Source: Triops longicaudatus
Lineage: Eukaryota > Arthropoda > Branchiopoda > Notostraca > Triopsidae
NCBI GenBank assembly: GCA_022885665.1
Contig: JAGQDJ010000078.1
Span: 34,911-98,910, forward strand
DNA: 64,000 bases
Reading direction: 5' to 3'
This document shows positions 39,301 through 50,600 of the stretch, piece by piece. Within the stretch, counting starts at the first letter, position 1, and each line of letters starts with the position of its first letter. Made by a program: the position numbers and the translations under genes. The notes beneath the pieces were generated by a model. The model saw only the letters and a list, made by a program, of their open reading frames with translations, made no database searches and was not told the origin of the DNA.

Positions 39301-42300
39301 TAAATCTTTCTACACCTCGATGACTGTTTTATGACGCAATTCTGGTCCTATTGCTCTTCTACATTTCAAATGAAATCCAACATTAACGCATTTTTTCCAT
39401 GACTCCGAATTTACTCCGAATCCGAAATATGGATCTTAAAAAGTAAAATTTATAATCATAGCTTGCACTCAAATTTATTAAAATTATTGCTGGCCGAACT
39501 TAACGCATTTACGTCTCATTAAAAAAAATTGCTAATTTAAGCATTAACTGACATCGTGGTATAACCTGGGAGAAAAACATTTTTTTTACACAAAGAAGCA
39601 AGAAAATTCCTGGTGGACATTTCACTTGTATACTTAACACGGTTTAAATAACGTATTGCTTTATACAATGCCTCGAAAGCTCAAAGGAACGCTATCGAAT
39701 ATTCGTTACCTCAAAAATCTGTTTTTCTAGAAAAAAAAAAAACAAGATTTCGTAAAGCGCTAATTCAGTATGCCTAGAAGCGGGAGCCGCTCATTGAGAC
39801 CCATTCGAAGCCCTACTTTTGCGGTCTTTTTCCCACCCCCTGAGTGACCTCTCCCTACTCTCCCATCCTCCCCACTTTTTTATTCCCGCACGCAACACAT
39901 ACACACGTGCGATGAAGCAATCTCTCCCGTTTCTTTTTTTTTTTTCTGGGTCTCTCTTCTTTCGCTTTTTCCTTTTATGAAGGTGTACACAAGCAACCAA
40001 ACAACGTATGGACACCAACACTACCACGTCACAAGGCTGGACCTAACAAGTTTTGTGACGTCACCCGATTGGGCAATCCTACTGGCACGCAAGTTAAGTA
40101 GATCTTAAAAAGGCATCGTGTACGATTTTTACGAGCCTCTCACAATTTTCTCCATGTCATTAACACCCATCCTCATGGTGTCCTAGCTTTTTTCTTTTCA
40201 AGCGATAAAAATGCACCAGGACTTGTTGACGCCCCACGACCCCTTCGACCTGGGTACGTTCCTCCATACTAATACCCTAACATCTTGCCAAATTTTCGCC
40301 ACCGGTAATCTTTTTCTATGCCGCGACTTCCAATTCGCCCTTTTTTCTCTTTCAATGCCAGCACATGTGCTGCCCGAAAAGGAAGAGACTTAGGCTGGCG
40401 TGAGAATTCCTCCACTTGCCCGAGTAGTGAGCATGTATGTGTAGACGTGTGTGAGCCGAACGGGTTCTAATGCACCCCCGTTCTTCAATAGGACCTGAAT
40501 TGCACCTTTTATTGCCACCCTCTTCTTCCTTGGCTGAACTCAACCGGAAACTTTCAAATAAGCGACTATCAATTTCCACAGAAAACGCCCTGATATGCCT
40601 TCTCCCATCTACCACCCTGCACGTTTCTGAACAAGTGAAAAAGGGAGCAGGTTGGGGGTTGTTGGAACCAGCCAAGAAACTTCTATAGTATTAGAACGAT
40701 GTGTGTGTGCAGACTTGTCTGCCTTATATTTGTGTATGTGATGAACGATGCTTTCCGAGCATTCACGCTGATAAATGGAACGCCACCAACTTACCTATCA
40801 CGCATATTAATCACGTTTCCTTCTCTTTCCCATTTACGAAAAAACTTCTCCCCCGCAACCCGCAGATTTTCAATAATTTCCTCAACTTTTTTCTTCTAAA
40901 ATGTTAAAAAAGCAAGCTTTACAACCATTCAAACGATTCCCCTTCACTCCCAATCCATTTCCGCTATCTGAACCACTTATTTCTTGACCTCTTTTCAACT
41001 CCGAACCTTGCGGTCCCTGATAGTACCGAAAAGATCAGTTAGGTCAATACAGGTCAGCTAGCCTGATAAGGTCTCCTGTCCCTTAGAAAGGGCTACCACG
41101 TACGCAAGAGTACTTGACACACAAGCAAGTGCAGTACGTGACAGCTTTATCGAAGAATACACATTTACCTTTTCCAACAACGAAAGTTGGCCTAACGACC
41201 TCAGGCCTTCTACCCCTTTTTTTCGCTTCTCCCGCTTTGTATCCCGCTAGATGGTGATACTGTTACATCCGCTTGCCAATTTCCTTGCAGAAACGGCTTC
41301 TGCACCCTTCTTTTACCAATCCCCCATGGTCCTTTGAGTTCCCCTTTTGGGGTTCTGGCGAGGGGGGGAGAAAACTAGGTCAGGACGCCCAGAGAGCTCA
41401 GGTCAATTTCACATGAGGTCTGGCGAGGTCCACTTTCACAAGGCGAGAACCATAGAAGCGTCTTCTTCCCCCCAGTAAATAATATACGGTATATCGGTCC
41501 TACTGTGCATTCCCGATCCTACCAACTGCTACACTTGGGTTCAAGAAGGATGGATGCCAAGATTCTTTCGGGGGTCTTGGGAGACTTCTGCAAAACTTGC
41601 GCCTAAAAATACCCCCTGTCGTCCCCCCTTCTTTTTTCCTCCCTCGGTATACAGCGTGCTAAATGAACGGGGACCTTGTATGGCCGTTTCCAAACTTAAC
41701 GGTATCCTTTTTTCTTTTCCTTCGTCTCCTCAATTTAAAACTCGCAGTGCAGAAGGCACAAACCACCACCCCTTTTGCAAACCCTCATCTCAAATATGCC
41801 GAAGAAAAAGAGAGACCTTGTCGACAAAATCCCGTTAGGTCAAAACCTTACTTGACCCTTCAGCATTTTAACCCCCGTTTCTTTTTTCACTGTGCAGACT
41901 TGAACTCCCTGCCACCAGCCGTTACTTCCAACCCTTTCTCTTCAACCTCCTAAAAAAGAAAAGACACAAAAGTTTTATCCCTCTTGGTATAACACCTGGA
42001 TAGCGAAAAAGGTTCCTTTGGCGGGAAAAAATGACAGGCAAGAATTTTTGCGTGCCAACCGAAAGAAATCGCACACTTTAGCTAGGGAAGGGTTGGAAGG
42101 GGTAAAGAAAGGGGTTAGTGGTACTTACCATCATACATTCTCACATGTATTACTCGAAGGAAACGTCCACGCATGTCTGCACCCTCTTTTTCTGTCCTTT
42201 CTCTCTTTCATCCCTTTCTCCTTTCTGCCTTTTCGCCATTGTGCCTAACCCCTATGTCTGATCGCGAAAGTGGGCAAAAATTTTCGCCCCTTTTGTCAAG

Positions 42301-44428
42301 TAACGAGTACTCAGTTCTAGACCTTGGATGTAACCTTGGATCGCCCTTGTCTAATTTCCCTACCCTAACTTCTTGCCAACCTTTTTCTAACTACCTTCGA
42401 AATACGAGCTAGACCGGGAAAAAAGTTTGCCATGGTTTCACTAACCCCTCAATTTCTCCCCCTTTTTTTTGCAGTGTCATAAAAGAAAAAAAAGGCAAAC
42501 CCTTCATGTCAGGGCCGAATTTCAGCATGCCTTCGAAAAACATTTCTGAAAACATGTCTAACTCTGCATTTCTACTTTGGGATCTCGGATTCTCGCGGAC
42601 ATGAAAGGATCCACGCCGTAAGTACGTACAACTACCCCGACTATCGATTGATGAGGGCAAAAGTATCAATCTCCGCACACACACTCCCTTTAGTATGAGA
42701 CACACACGTGTAAAAGAGGGATTATAAGGCGGGGAGGTGAGTGCGTGTGTAGGTGGGAGGAGGCCGAAAAGAAAGGAGACGAGCAAAAATGCGGGACGCG
42801 AAACACACCTGTTAAAACTGCGGGGCTCTTTTTCTATTCTTTCGCCCTGAAAGTGTGGTTTCTCTTCATAGTTGGTGGTATAATACGCGGTGCCAGTTTT
42901 ACTGCGTCTTTTTCCTTATTGTTAATTTACTTCCATTGTAGCTTGGTAACCCTTTCTCGCTTATCAAACGGAACATCGGTCTTTCGACACGTTCACGTTA
43001 CCGTACCTCACAGGATTTTACAATTACTGCGCCTTTTTTCCCGTTTTACGATATTATGACTAAAGCGCACAGGAAAAGGGTAGCTAAGTAGAAATGGAGA
43101 TAAATGACGTCTCAACTTGAATCATTTTCGGGTAGTAAAAAACGAAGCAAATTTTCGTAGGACTTGTAAAGAGACCTTACAAGTTTGCTTAATGGTAGGG
43201 GCTGAAAAGTTGGGACCATCAATCTTGTCATTTTTCAAATTCGGGTGTAAACGGGGTTCGCAAGTTTCGGGTGGTTAAGGGGGGAGGCTGATGAGAATGT
43301 AAGAAGGAGGGCAAACACAAAGAAAGGTGTGATAGATCCCCTCCTCCTTCCCACCTTCCACACTCGTTTTATTACATTTTTATCCTGATTCCAGAGTTAT
43401 CGACTAAGATAGGCTCGCATAACAGGTGAGTAAGAGCTGATAACGTTGCACTTTTTATCTTTCACGTGTGATTGGGGGATAGGACACCGTTTTTTCACGA
43501 TGTTATCGGTATCAGCAACCCCTTTAATTGTCGCGTCACAACCATTAAAACCACTCTCTGCTTTATTTTGCTACCGTAGTAAGTTGTCTCAGTTCTCGTA
43601 AAAAGAGAGGCGGCGCTAACGCTGCTAAAAGCCAATGGGCAGCTTTTCCGCCCCTTACTGACCCCTTCCTCCTTTTTTTCGAAAGATTCTTTAATATTTC
43701 AGAAAGTTGGCTCATTCGCATGCGCAAGGGGACGAGAATTAACGAAGGTCAATCAGCCAATTAGCAGGCATAAAAATTAACATTAACTACGCTTTAAAAT
43801 GCAACCAAGAGTCCACGTGTTGACTCAATGGGGGAAAAAACGTGCTAGGGATACTCATTACTTTTTCTTCCTGAAATGTGAAAAAACAAGTAAAAATAGC
43901 TACAGTGGCTAGAGCATCTCGTTGGGACCTTACCTTCCAACCTGCTGAAGAGTTCGAATCGCCTTTATCCTTGAAATAGGGTACATTCTGCACCATCCAA
44001 TCATAAATCTGCGACAAGGTGAGCCGCTTGTCCGGCGAGTTTTGAATAGCTTGCGTAATTAAGTCTGCATAGGACATGTTGCCCCAAGCGTTGCGCCGTG
44101 AAGAATTTTTCTTAGCTGCCGCCGCTGCTGCTGCTGCCGCCGAGGCGCTAGTGGCGTTGCCATTCGTCCCGTTCACCGTTCCACCGCATCCCAAGCCTAC
44201 GCTGGACCCGTTTAGGCCTAATGTGTCGACGAGATTAGCCGTGGATCCCAGTCCGCATGATGTGAGATGTGTGTTGGATCCCAAGTGTTCCAAATCCACC
44301 ACCACGTCTTCGTCTTCTTCTTTGATATCGACGAAATTATCCGGGCGCGGTAAAGGCCAAGTATTGGAACGAGCCCGCTGCTGCGGTTCAAAACTCGGGT
44401 CCAGGTCCAAATCCAAGTTTGGGTCCAT
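36373..44428 (-). CDS. foxo: FOXO forkhead transcription factor, complete
   Basis: Four exons, all phase 0, give 632 aa: 44428-43934, 38025-37843, 37694-37080, 36978-36373. The start MDPNLDLDLD fits the family and upstream in-frame sequence offers no ATG. The forkhead domain (about 111-205) reads AWGNMSYADLITQAI, RLTLSQIYDWMV, DSNSSAGWK, then NSIRHNLSLHNRF and GTGKSSWWMINP; the first intron falls at the conserved WK/NS junction. All three AKT sites are present: RARSNT (T23), RRRATS (S210) and RPRASS (S277). A nine-alanine tract (97-105) precedes the forkhead. The C-terminal transactivation region contains DLDLSLDTLQGGFDCNVDE and SLDFNF. FOXO acts in the nucleus downstream of insulin-PI3K-AKT, controlling stress, growth and lifespan genes; AKT phosphorylation exports it. 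An extra upstream 5' exon cannot be excluded. Confidence 0.97.
38026..43933 (-). other. Large first intron of FOXO
   Basis: A 5.9-kb intron interrupts the forkhead coding region at the same point as in other animals. No coding-like frame is seen within it. It includes many T-rich tracts, a TGACGTCA octamer at 40056 and short GC-rich patches, for example near 42.7 kb. It may hold intronic enhancers, but nothing specific can be named. Confidence 0.7.
44109..44136 (-). repeat. Alanine-codon repeat in FOXO exon 1
   Basis: A mixed GCN run encodes nine alanines in a row ahead of the forkhead domain. Codons are mixed (GCT, GCC, GCA, GCG), so the tract is less prone to slippage than a pure triplet run. 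Confidence 0.85.
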
Positions 44429-44805
44429 CACTGTAGTCGAGTCGAGTTTCGGAGCGCAGTTTGTATGTCGATCTGTGTTGGCCTCTTCGTTGTGCTTCTT
44501 TTTCCTCTTCTCGGCTCTTTTGGCCAAATTTGGCTTGTTAACCTTGACGGAAAAACGAAGGGGGATTGGCTTGATCTGGGGCTAAGTTAACCCGAGTTAT
44601 TACCGATTATTATCGTGTTTTTAGTTCGGTTCATGCAGGCACATGGCCAACAACGCACTTGCCTTTACTTTTCTGCTTCCAACAATCACAGCTGTTTCAA
44701 TAAGTAGACAAATTCGCTCCTGTTTAATACGCTGTGTAGGGTCGCATTACAGGATAAGCTTGGTCAACTTCAGCGAGCAAAGTATTTTTGTATGTAGTAA
44801 CCACG

Positions 44806-44828
44806 ACTACTACTACTACTACTACTAC
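44806..44828. repeat. ACT/TAC triplet microsatellite
   Basis: About seven uninterrupted TAC triplets upstream of the FOXO coding start. It is a simple repeat in non-coding sequence. Confidence 0.95.
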
Positions 44829-46095
44829 GTAGTTCCAAGTAGGCAGTGGGAAGCGGTGATGGACAAGTCAGGTTCGATTCTTGCCACCTCCTCAGTTACC
44901 CTTTCACTCGGACGATTCCAACTTTTTTTTTTCACTGATGAGACGCGGTTCATAAACGTAGAGAAGAAATGCACTAGTTCTTCCGTGTATTCCAAGTCGT
45001 GTCACTACGCCGGCTGTTGGGCTTGGAGATACAAGAAATCAAAACATCCTTGGCAGTTGGGAGAGTTAAATACAACGCGCTACAACAAGCTCACAGCTTG
45101 ATGTTCACTTCACCAAGGCCGCGCAGCAACTAAAGCTGAGGAATTGGGCTTCGTGCCAGTCAGTCCAATCTCCCAACGCCCACCAAGTCCCCGTGCCATA
45201 TACGGCAGCCTGAGCTATACGAATGCTCTCTGGGAAATATACAAAGAACTAAAGCTAGGAATTTCCCGAATCCTAGGCAATCGCGGGACTTTCGAATAAA
45301 CCAACTTTCCGCGTCCAATTTAAAGCGCCTTTTAGCTATAGGCAAGTTTTTTTTATTAAATGTTCTCAATTTATTGTTTCATTTATTTGAACGGAATTTA
45401 AATACAGCTCCTGTGGTTTGTTAATATGGGGTTTTACTTTCACATTCGCTACGGAAAAACAGGAAAAAAAGAAGTGGAAAGCCAGACAGTTTACTCTCAA
45501 GAGCCCTGGTGTAGCGTCAATACTCATCTGCAATCGGCGTTCAAGTGTGTGTGCCTCATTAAAAGTTGCACGGGAACGGGATGGAAAAGGTACCTTCCAA
45601 GGGAGCAAACTTGCTTTGGCTTTGGCTTGTATAAAGTTCACGAGCAATTCGCCAATCGCGCCATGGAAGAACCTGACCAAACTCCGGGAATAGGTTTCCG
45701 TGGCGCCCTGCCACCCTCTCTCCCGACCTCTTTCTTCTTCCTCTTTGTAAATCTCGGGTGAGAGTAAAAGCGCTGGTGGGTAAACATGCGGGGCTCCAGC
45801 AACATAAACAGGGGAGCGAACGGTAGCGTTAACTCTCGTTTCTCACTCTCTCTCTTTCGCTCGCTCGCTAGTACTACCTCTCTCCCCTGTCCCTCATTTG
45901 CATATTTCGAGTTACAAAAGAACGCGGAATGGAAAGGAGTGCGGGGAGAGCCAGTACCAACCAACTTGTTGCAAATTTGCTACACGCGCAGCGAAATTCT
46001 GTGTACTTCAAAAGGAAAGCTATTGCAGGGGCTTGCCAAATGTCGGACTCCTCCGGGTTTATTGAGTACGATGACTGACAAAGTCTCCGACGACT

Positions 46096-46101
46096 TTTAT
46101 T
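46096..46101 (-). terminator. Candidate poly(A) signal of the PHR gene
   Basis: AATAAA on the minus strand about 270 bp downstream of the PHR stop codon. No nearer canonical hexamer was noticed. Confidence 0.4.
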
Positions 46102-46368
46102 TTCTTTGCTCTTTTATTGCGCATCACGTCTCCCTTTATCCAAAAGGTGGGGGACACCCAGCCCAGCCAATCCAATTAACTACAACTGCCACGTAGTAAA
46201 ACACCAGTACTGGATGCAATTCCCAGATTTCATTTTCGCTAATCGAAAAAAAGTACTGAAAAACTCCAATATGAAAACTTTTCGCCAGCTGCGATAAAAA
46301 TCGAATGAAGAGAAGTCGCGCCGAGAAAAAGTAGCCTTTTTACTAATTCTTCTGGCTGTTATTTTGTG

Positions 46369-47605
46369 TTAGAAAGTGTGGGCGTTTCTGCAAACTCCAC
46401 AACCCAAGGCAAACTCCTCGCCCGTAGGGGGATGCTGCACGTGGAGTGGGCATTCTTCTCCTTCTAACTGCCGTCCTTTTGGTCCTAAATACAGCCACCG
46501 GGGAAGAAAAAAAGAATATTTTATATAAATTGCATACAAAAAAAAAAGAGAGCAGGGTTTTCGTACCAGCAGGACATGTAGGCAGAGAGTGTTTCGGCAA
46601 CTCCGTGAGGTGGCGAAAGTCGTCATGACAAGCGTTGCAGAAATGTGTGGTACCAAAGCAGAAAAAGACGGCTACGGAACAACAATAACGACATTTGTAC
46701 TCAAGAAAATCGGTCCCGTGGCGAGGACACATTTGGGCGCGTGAAACGTCACTGCAGCCACCGCAAACTAGTTCAGATTCGTCAAACAATTCCACAGCAG
46801 GACCTGCCTCCGCCTCGCAACGCGCTTCGCCTCCGTAATATGCCTAACATTTGCAACACCATCTAATAAAAGGTCTTATGTCACGATTTTCCTAGTTACC
46901 TTCTTGCATTTGAAGCAAACATAGTACGCATAGCGTTCCATGGCAAAAACAGCTGGATCTTTACTAGTAACATCTAATCCTTCGTATTCCAACCGCATGA
47001 GAGCCTTACGTCTAACGTCCGCATAAAGCTCGTGAATTGGAGCCAAGAATTCAGCTAATCTTTCGTGCTCCATGGGGACCTAACAACCCAAGAGAAAGAG
47101 TTAACCCAAAAAGGTAGAAAAAACTATACTTGTTTGTTACAACTGACAAAAGACCAAGATCTCTGACAAGATCTCTTACCTTGCAAATAGGGCAAAGCGA
47201 AAAGCCAAATGTAATGCGAGGCCCGGTCCATTTCTTGGTCAGCACACTTCTACAGCAATGCCAGTGGAATACGTGTCCGCAACCAAGCTGTTACACGAAA
47301 ACCGGACGAACGAGAAACTGTTAATAACTTCCCCGTGTCGTTTTGTGTTTCAACTTCTCGTTCCCTTGCCTTCCTTTTGTTTTTAATAACAATTATAAAT
47401 GAATGCATAAAGGAGAAACCTGAATGGCTGGGGCAGCTGAAAGGGCATCCGTGAAGCAAATCATACACATATCATCTGCATCTTGCTTCAAATTAGCCAG
47501 CGAACTGCAACCTTGCAGACACGGCAAACATTGGCTTTCATCTTTTACGCCCCCGCAGCTGTGACCGCAAGGTAAAACTTCGCTACAAGCTCGCTGGGCA
47601 TGTTC
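46369..47605 (-). other. RING and tandem-cysteine (RCR) catalytic module
   Basis: Exons 47605-47420 and 47287-47180 encode the RING (CMICFTDALSAAPAIQ, LGCGHVFHWHCC, CPICK). Exons 47079-46900, 46843-46567 and 46484-46369 encode the tandem-cysteine domain. In human MYCBP2 two cysteines relay ubiquitin to hydroxyl substrates. Their counterparts are present: the cysteine in GGEARC at 46819-46817 (human C4520) and that in FFCFGTTHF at 46660-46658 (human C4572), followed by the conserved CNACH histidine. The spacing is one residue longer than in human (53 rather than 52). Confidence 0.9.
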
Positions 47606-50600
47606 CTTCGACAAAGAAGATAAAAGAGCATTAATTGTATATTTTCCACATTAACGTATGTATTACTTGACATTCCAGTTCCGGGCAAAAAGCCGAATTG
47701 CTCCAGCCGATAGGGAGCTTCCCCGCGCAAAAACGACAACGAGGTGCTTGGCTAAGGTTCACTTTAGTGTTACTTAATACATTAGCTCCACCCGAAATTC
47801 CGTGGGGCGAAAGACGGAAGTCAAGCATGGCTTTTGAGTTACGTGCGTCTGCAAGAGCCAAAAGCCAAAAGAGCTTGACCCGGCCACATCCTTCGTGCCA
47901 ATCCACCCGAACTGCTTCTTCTTCTTCTTTGCAAATCTTTGAGGAAACAAGTGAGAGAAATTGTTAAATAATGAAAACTGAAATCATGCCGAAGAAAAGG
48001 AACCAATCCTCATAATTTCATCCGTCATTTTTATATCAACTCCTGAACTTGAAGTGCAGAATGAAAGTTTACAGTATAAATTATGTGTGTATCTTTAAGT
48101 TATGTAATTGTTGCCCAGTTTTATTAACTAAATCTCTGATACCCGAATGGTTTGCTTCGTGAGATTAAATGCCAAGGTCATGCGTACGACATCTTCCTCT
48201 GTTTGCCCTGCTGGTACGAAAACCTTGTACTTTTTTTGGCAGATAATCACGCCAATATGGAAAGAAATGAAAACAGAAAAACAAAAACAAGTACTTGGCG
48301 TTGGTGCTGGCGATTTTTCTTGGGCAGGTGTAAAACGCGATCGCATTCGGCACATAAATGACCGCAGGCGGCACAAAGCATGACGCCGACGGTTTCTCCA
48401 TCATCGTGATTGAAGCAAAGCGGCTAAACAGAAAATTACACTCGTGTAGAGAACCTTTTTCCGCAACTTTTGATGCCAAAAACTACAACATTTGAGTTCA
48501 GTTTACCATTTCTTGTCCTTCTTTCCGGCCAGCCCAGTGTACCGACGAGAGTTTCTCGACATGTTCCGCATCGATTACACATAAGGCCGCTAACGCGAGC
48601 CACAAAGCTGGACTGCGAAGGCACTCGTTTGGATGGCGTTGTTCAGGCTCCAACTTCGTCAAGGCCACGATGCACTCAGCAATAGCGGCTTTCGTGGGGC
48701 TCACCCACGCTTGTCCTAATGCGCCCTACAAACCGGGAATCAATTCAATGGCCACTATTCTATTGAAAGGCTCCTTCGCTTACGTTAGCCATGTCGCGGA
48801 GTAAATGGCTCACGGAAACAGCCAATGGGCGTGCCATGCTCCCTTTCAGCCACCAACGCGTCTCTAACCATTGCGGACTCAACGACGAGCTTAAAGCCAC
48901 GCTGGTAATGTTTTTCGACTGGGGCGTTCCTTCGGGACTTTGCACTTTCATTTGCACAGCTAAAGCTTTGGCCAAGCAGGCCAAGAATACATCCAAAAGG
49001 CCGAGTCTAAGTACAAAGCAGGAAATGAAGGAATAAAAGAAGGAAATACATTAAAAATCCATTCTACAATGCACGGTTGCTTTCCTTAATTTATTTGTTC
49101 TTCTTCTTAGTCGCAAAGAAAGGCTAATAAAGACAAAGAAAGAAAAAATTACTGTTGGGGATCGTAAACGTGGCTGGAGTTACTAGAAGCGATGCGGAAG
49201 TCAGAAGCGGGAAGTACTGAACCAGGCAGTAAACTGGCGAATTGCGAAGGCGAAATTTCAGGTAAAACTCTTCGAAGGAGCAGAACGACCTAAGAGAACG
49301 GGGTTTACAAGAAGAAGTATATGGGTAATTAGGAGCTTGATCTTTTTTGCACCTGACGTTGAATGCGGGCAGAACCAGTATGGAGCAAACTAAGCAAATC
49401 GACGATCAATCCTTTTTGCTGGGCTAAATACAAGCGGCCGACGGAGCTTCCACTCAACGCCAAAACCTAGAGGACAATTTTGTTCAATAAAACCACGTCA
49501 AGGAAGCTCAAGATGATAATCATAAAATAAATTTTATACAGTACTTGCGAAAGAAGTTCGAAACAATATACGTCCGAAATGGGGGTATTGTGTCCTAAAT
49601 CCCATTCGTCTTTTAACCGCTGCGTTTCGGCGCGTATCCCTTGTACAATATGCGCACATACCTATTCAACGATTGATAAGTTCTATGAAATTTTTTACGC
49701 ATTTTTTCGTGATTGATAAGTTCACGCATTTGAACATGAATATTCAAAAACATTTGAAATCTGCTACATCGCGTAGTAATCCTATCATGCAGAAAGACGT
49801 CATTTACAAGAGTACAGCGAAATGATTGTATACTATATAGCGAAAATACTTTATTTACCTGCTTCTGAAGCTGTGTCAGTTTGCTTCCGCTAAACAAAAT
49901 TCCAACCATATGTTCTTTCAAGTCATTACTATCTTCCGCCACATCATCGTTACCTTGCCCGGATAACAAACGACCAAAAACCTTACGAAAGTTTTATTAT
50001 AAGCGAAAAATGAGGTAAAATTCATCCATATAATTTTATTTGAATAGGAAGTCATTGTAGTAGTCAACTATTTGGTACAAAATCAAAATTTATTTGTTCT
50101 TATTTACTTGGGAAGTGAGGAGCCGGAAAACACTTAGAGTTTCCGCTTCGCAATTTCGCTGCTGAATGACTACTGCACTGCAAGCTTGAATCGGACGTTC
50201 ATCTGGACTCAGTAGCCTCACTTGTCTTACTCGTAAGCTATTGTCCGGGCCTTTAAGTTCAAATCTGAACCACTTCCAATTGCCCTGAGAAACCACGAAA
50301 CGGATCCATCCAGCAAAACGTGCTTCAATATCTCGGCTGTCCACTGCCGTCCAATCTTCTGCATTTGTTCCCGCTTTTAATGTCACGTTCGAAACTTTGT
50401 TCTATAAAAATGAACAAAAAACAGAGTTAGATACATTGCAAATACAAAGTACAAATAAAAAACAACATTGCAGAGAAGGTTGATGAACGTTTTAAGCTAG
50501 TAAAGAAAAAGGAAATGAAAAAGTAAGGATCATACCGCCAAATCCCGTCCTAAGTCCACATATAGTGTTGCTAAATGAACCGTAACATGCGCAGGTACTT

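Larger units (their letters stand above)
44429..46368. other. Intergenic region between FOXO 5' end and PHR 3' end
   Basis: This 1.9-kb stretch should contain the FOXO promoter and the PHR 3' UTR, both on the minus strand. A (TAC)n run is at 44806-44828. TTTATT at 46096-46101 is AATAAA on the minus strand, about 270 bp past the PHR stop, a plausible poly(A) signal. No coding frame is convincing. Confidence 0.55.

Noticed and set aside
44076..44585. 169-codon plus-strand frame
   Set aside because: It is the antisense of FOXO exon 1; its alanine and serine runs mirror the coding strand.
48130..48230. Possible extra PHR exon ending in a frame with QTEEDVVRMTLAFNLTKQ
   Set aside because: The neighbouring exons already join HQRQ to ICKEEEEAV without a gap and in phase; this segment would break the frame.
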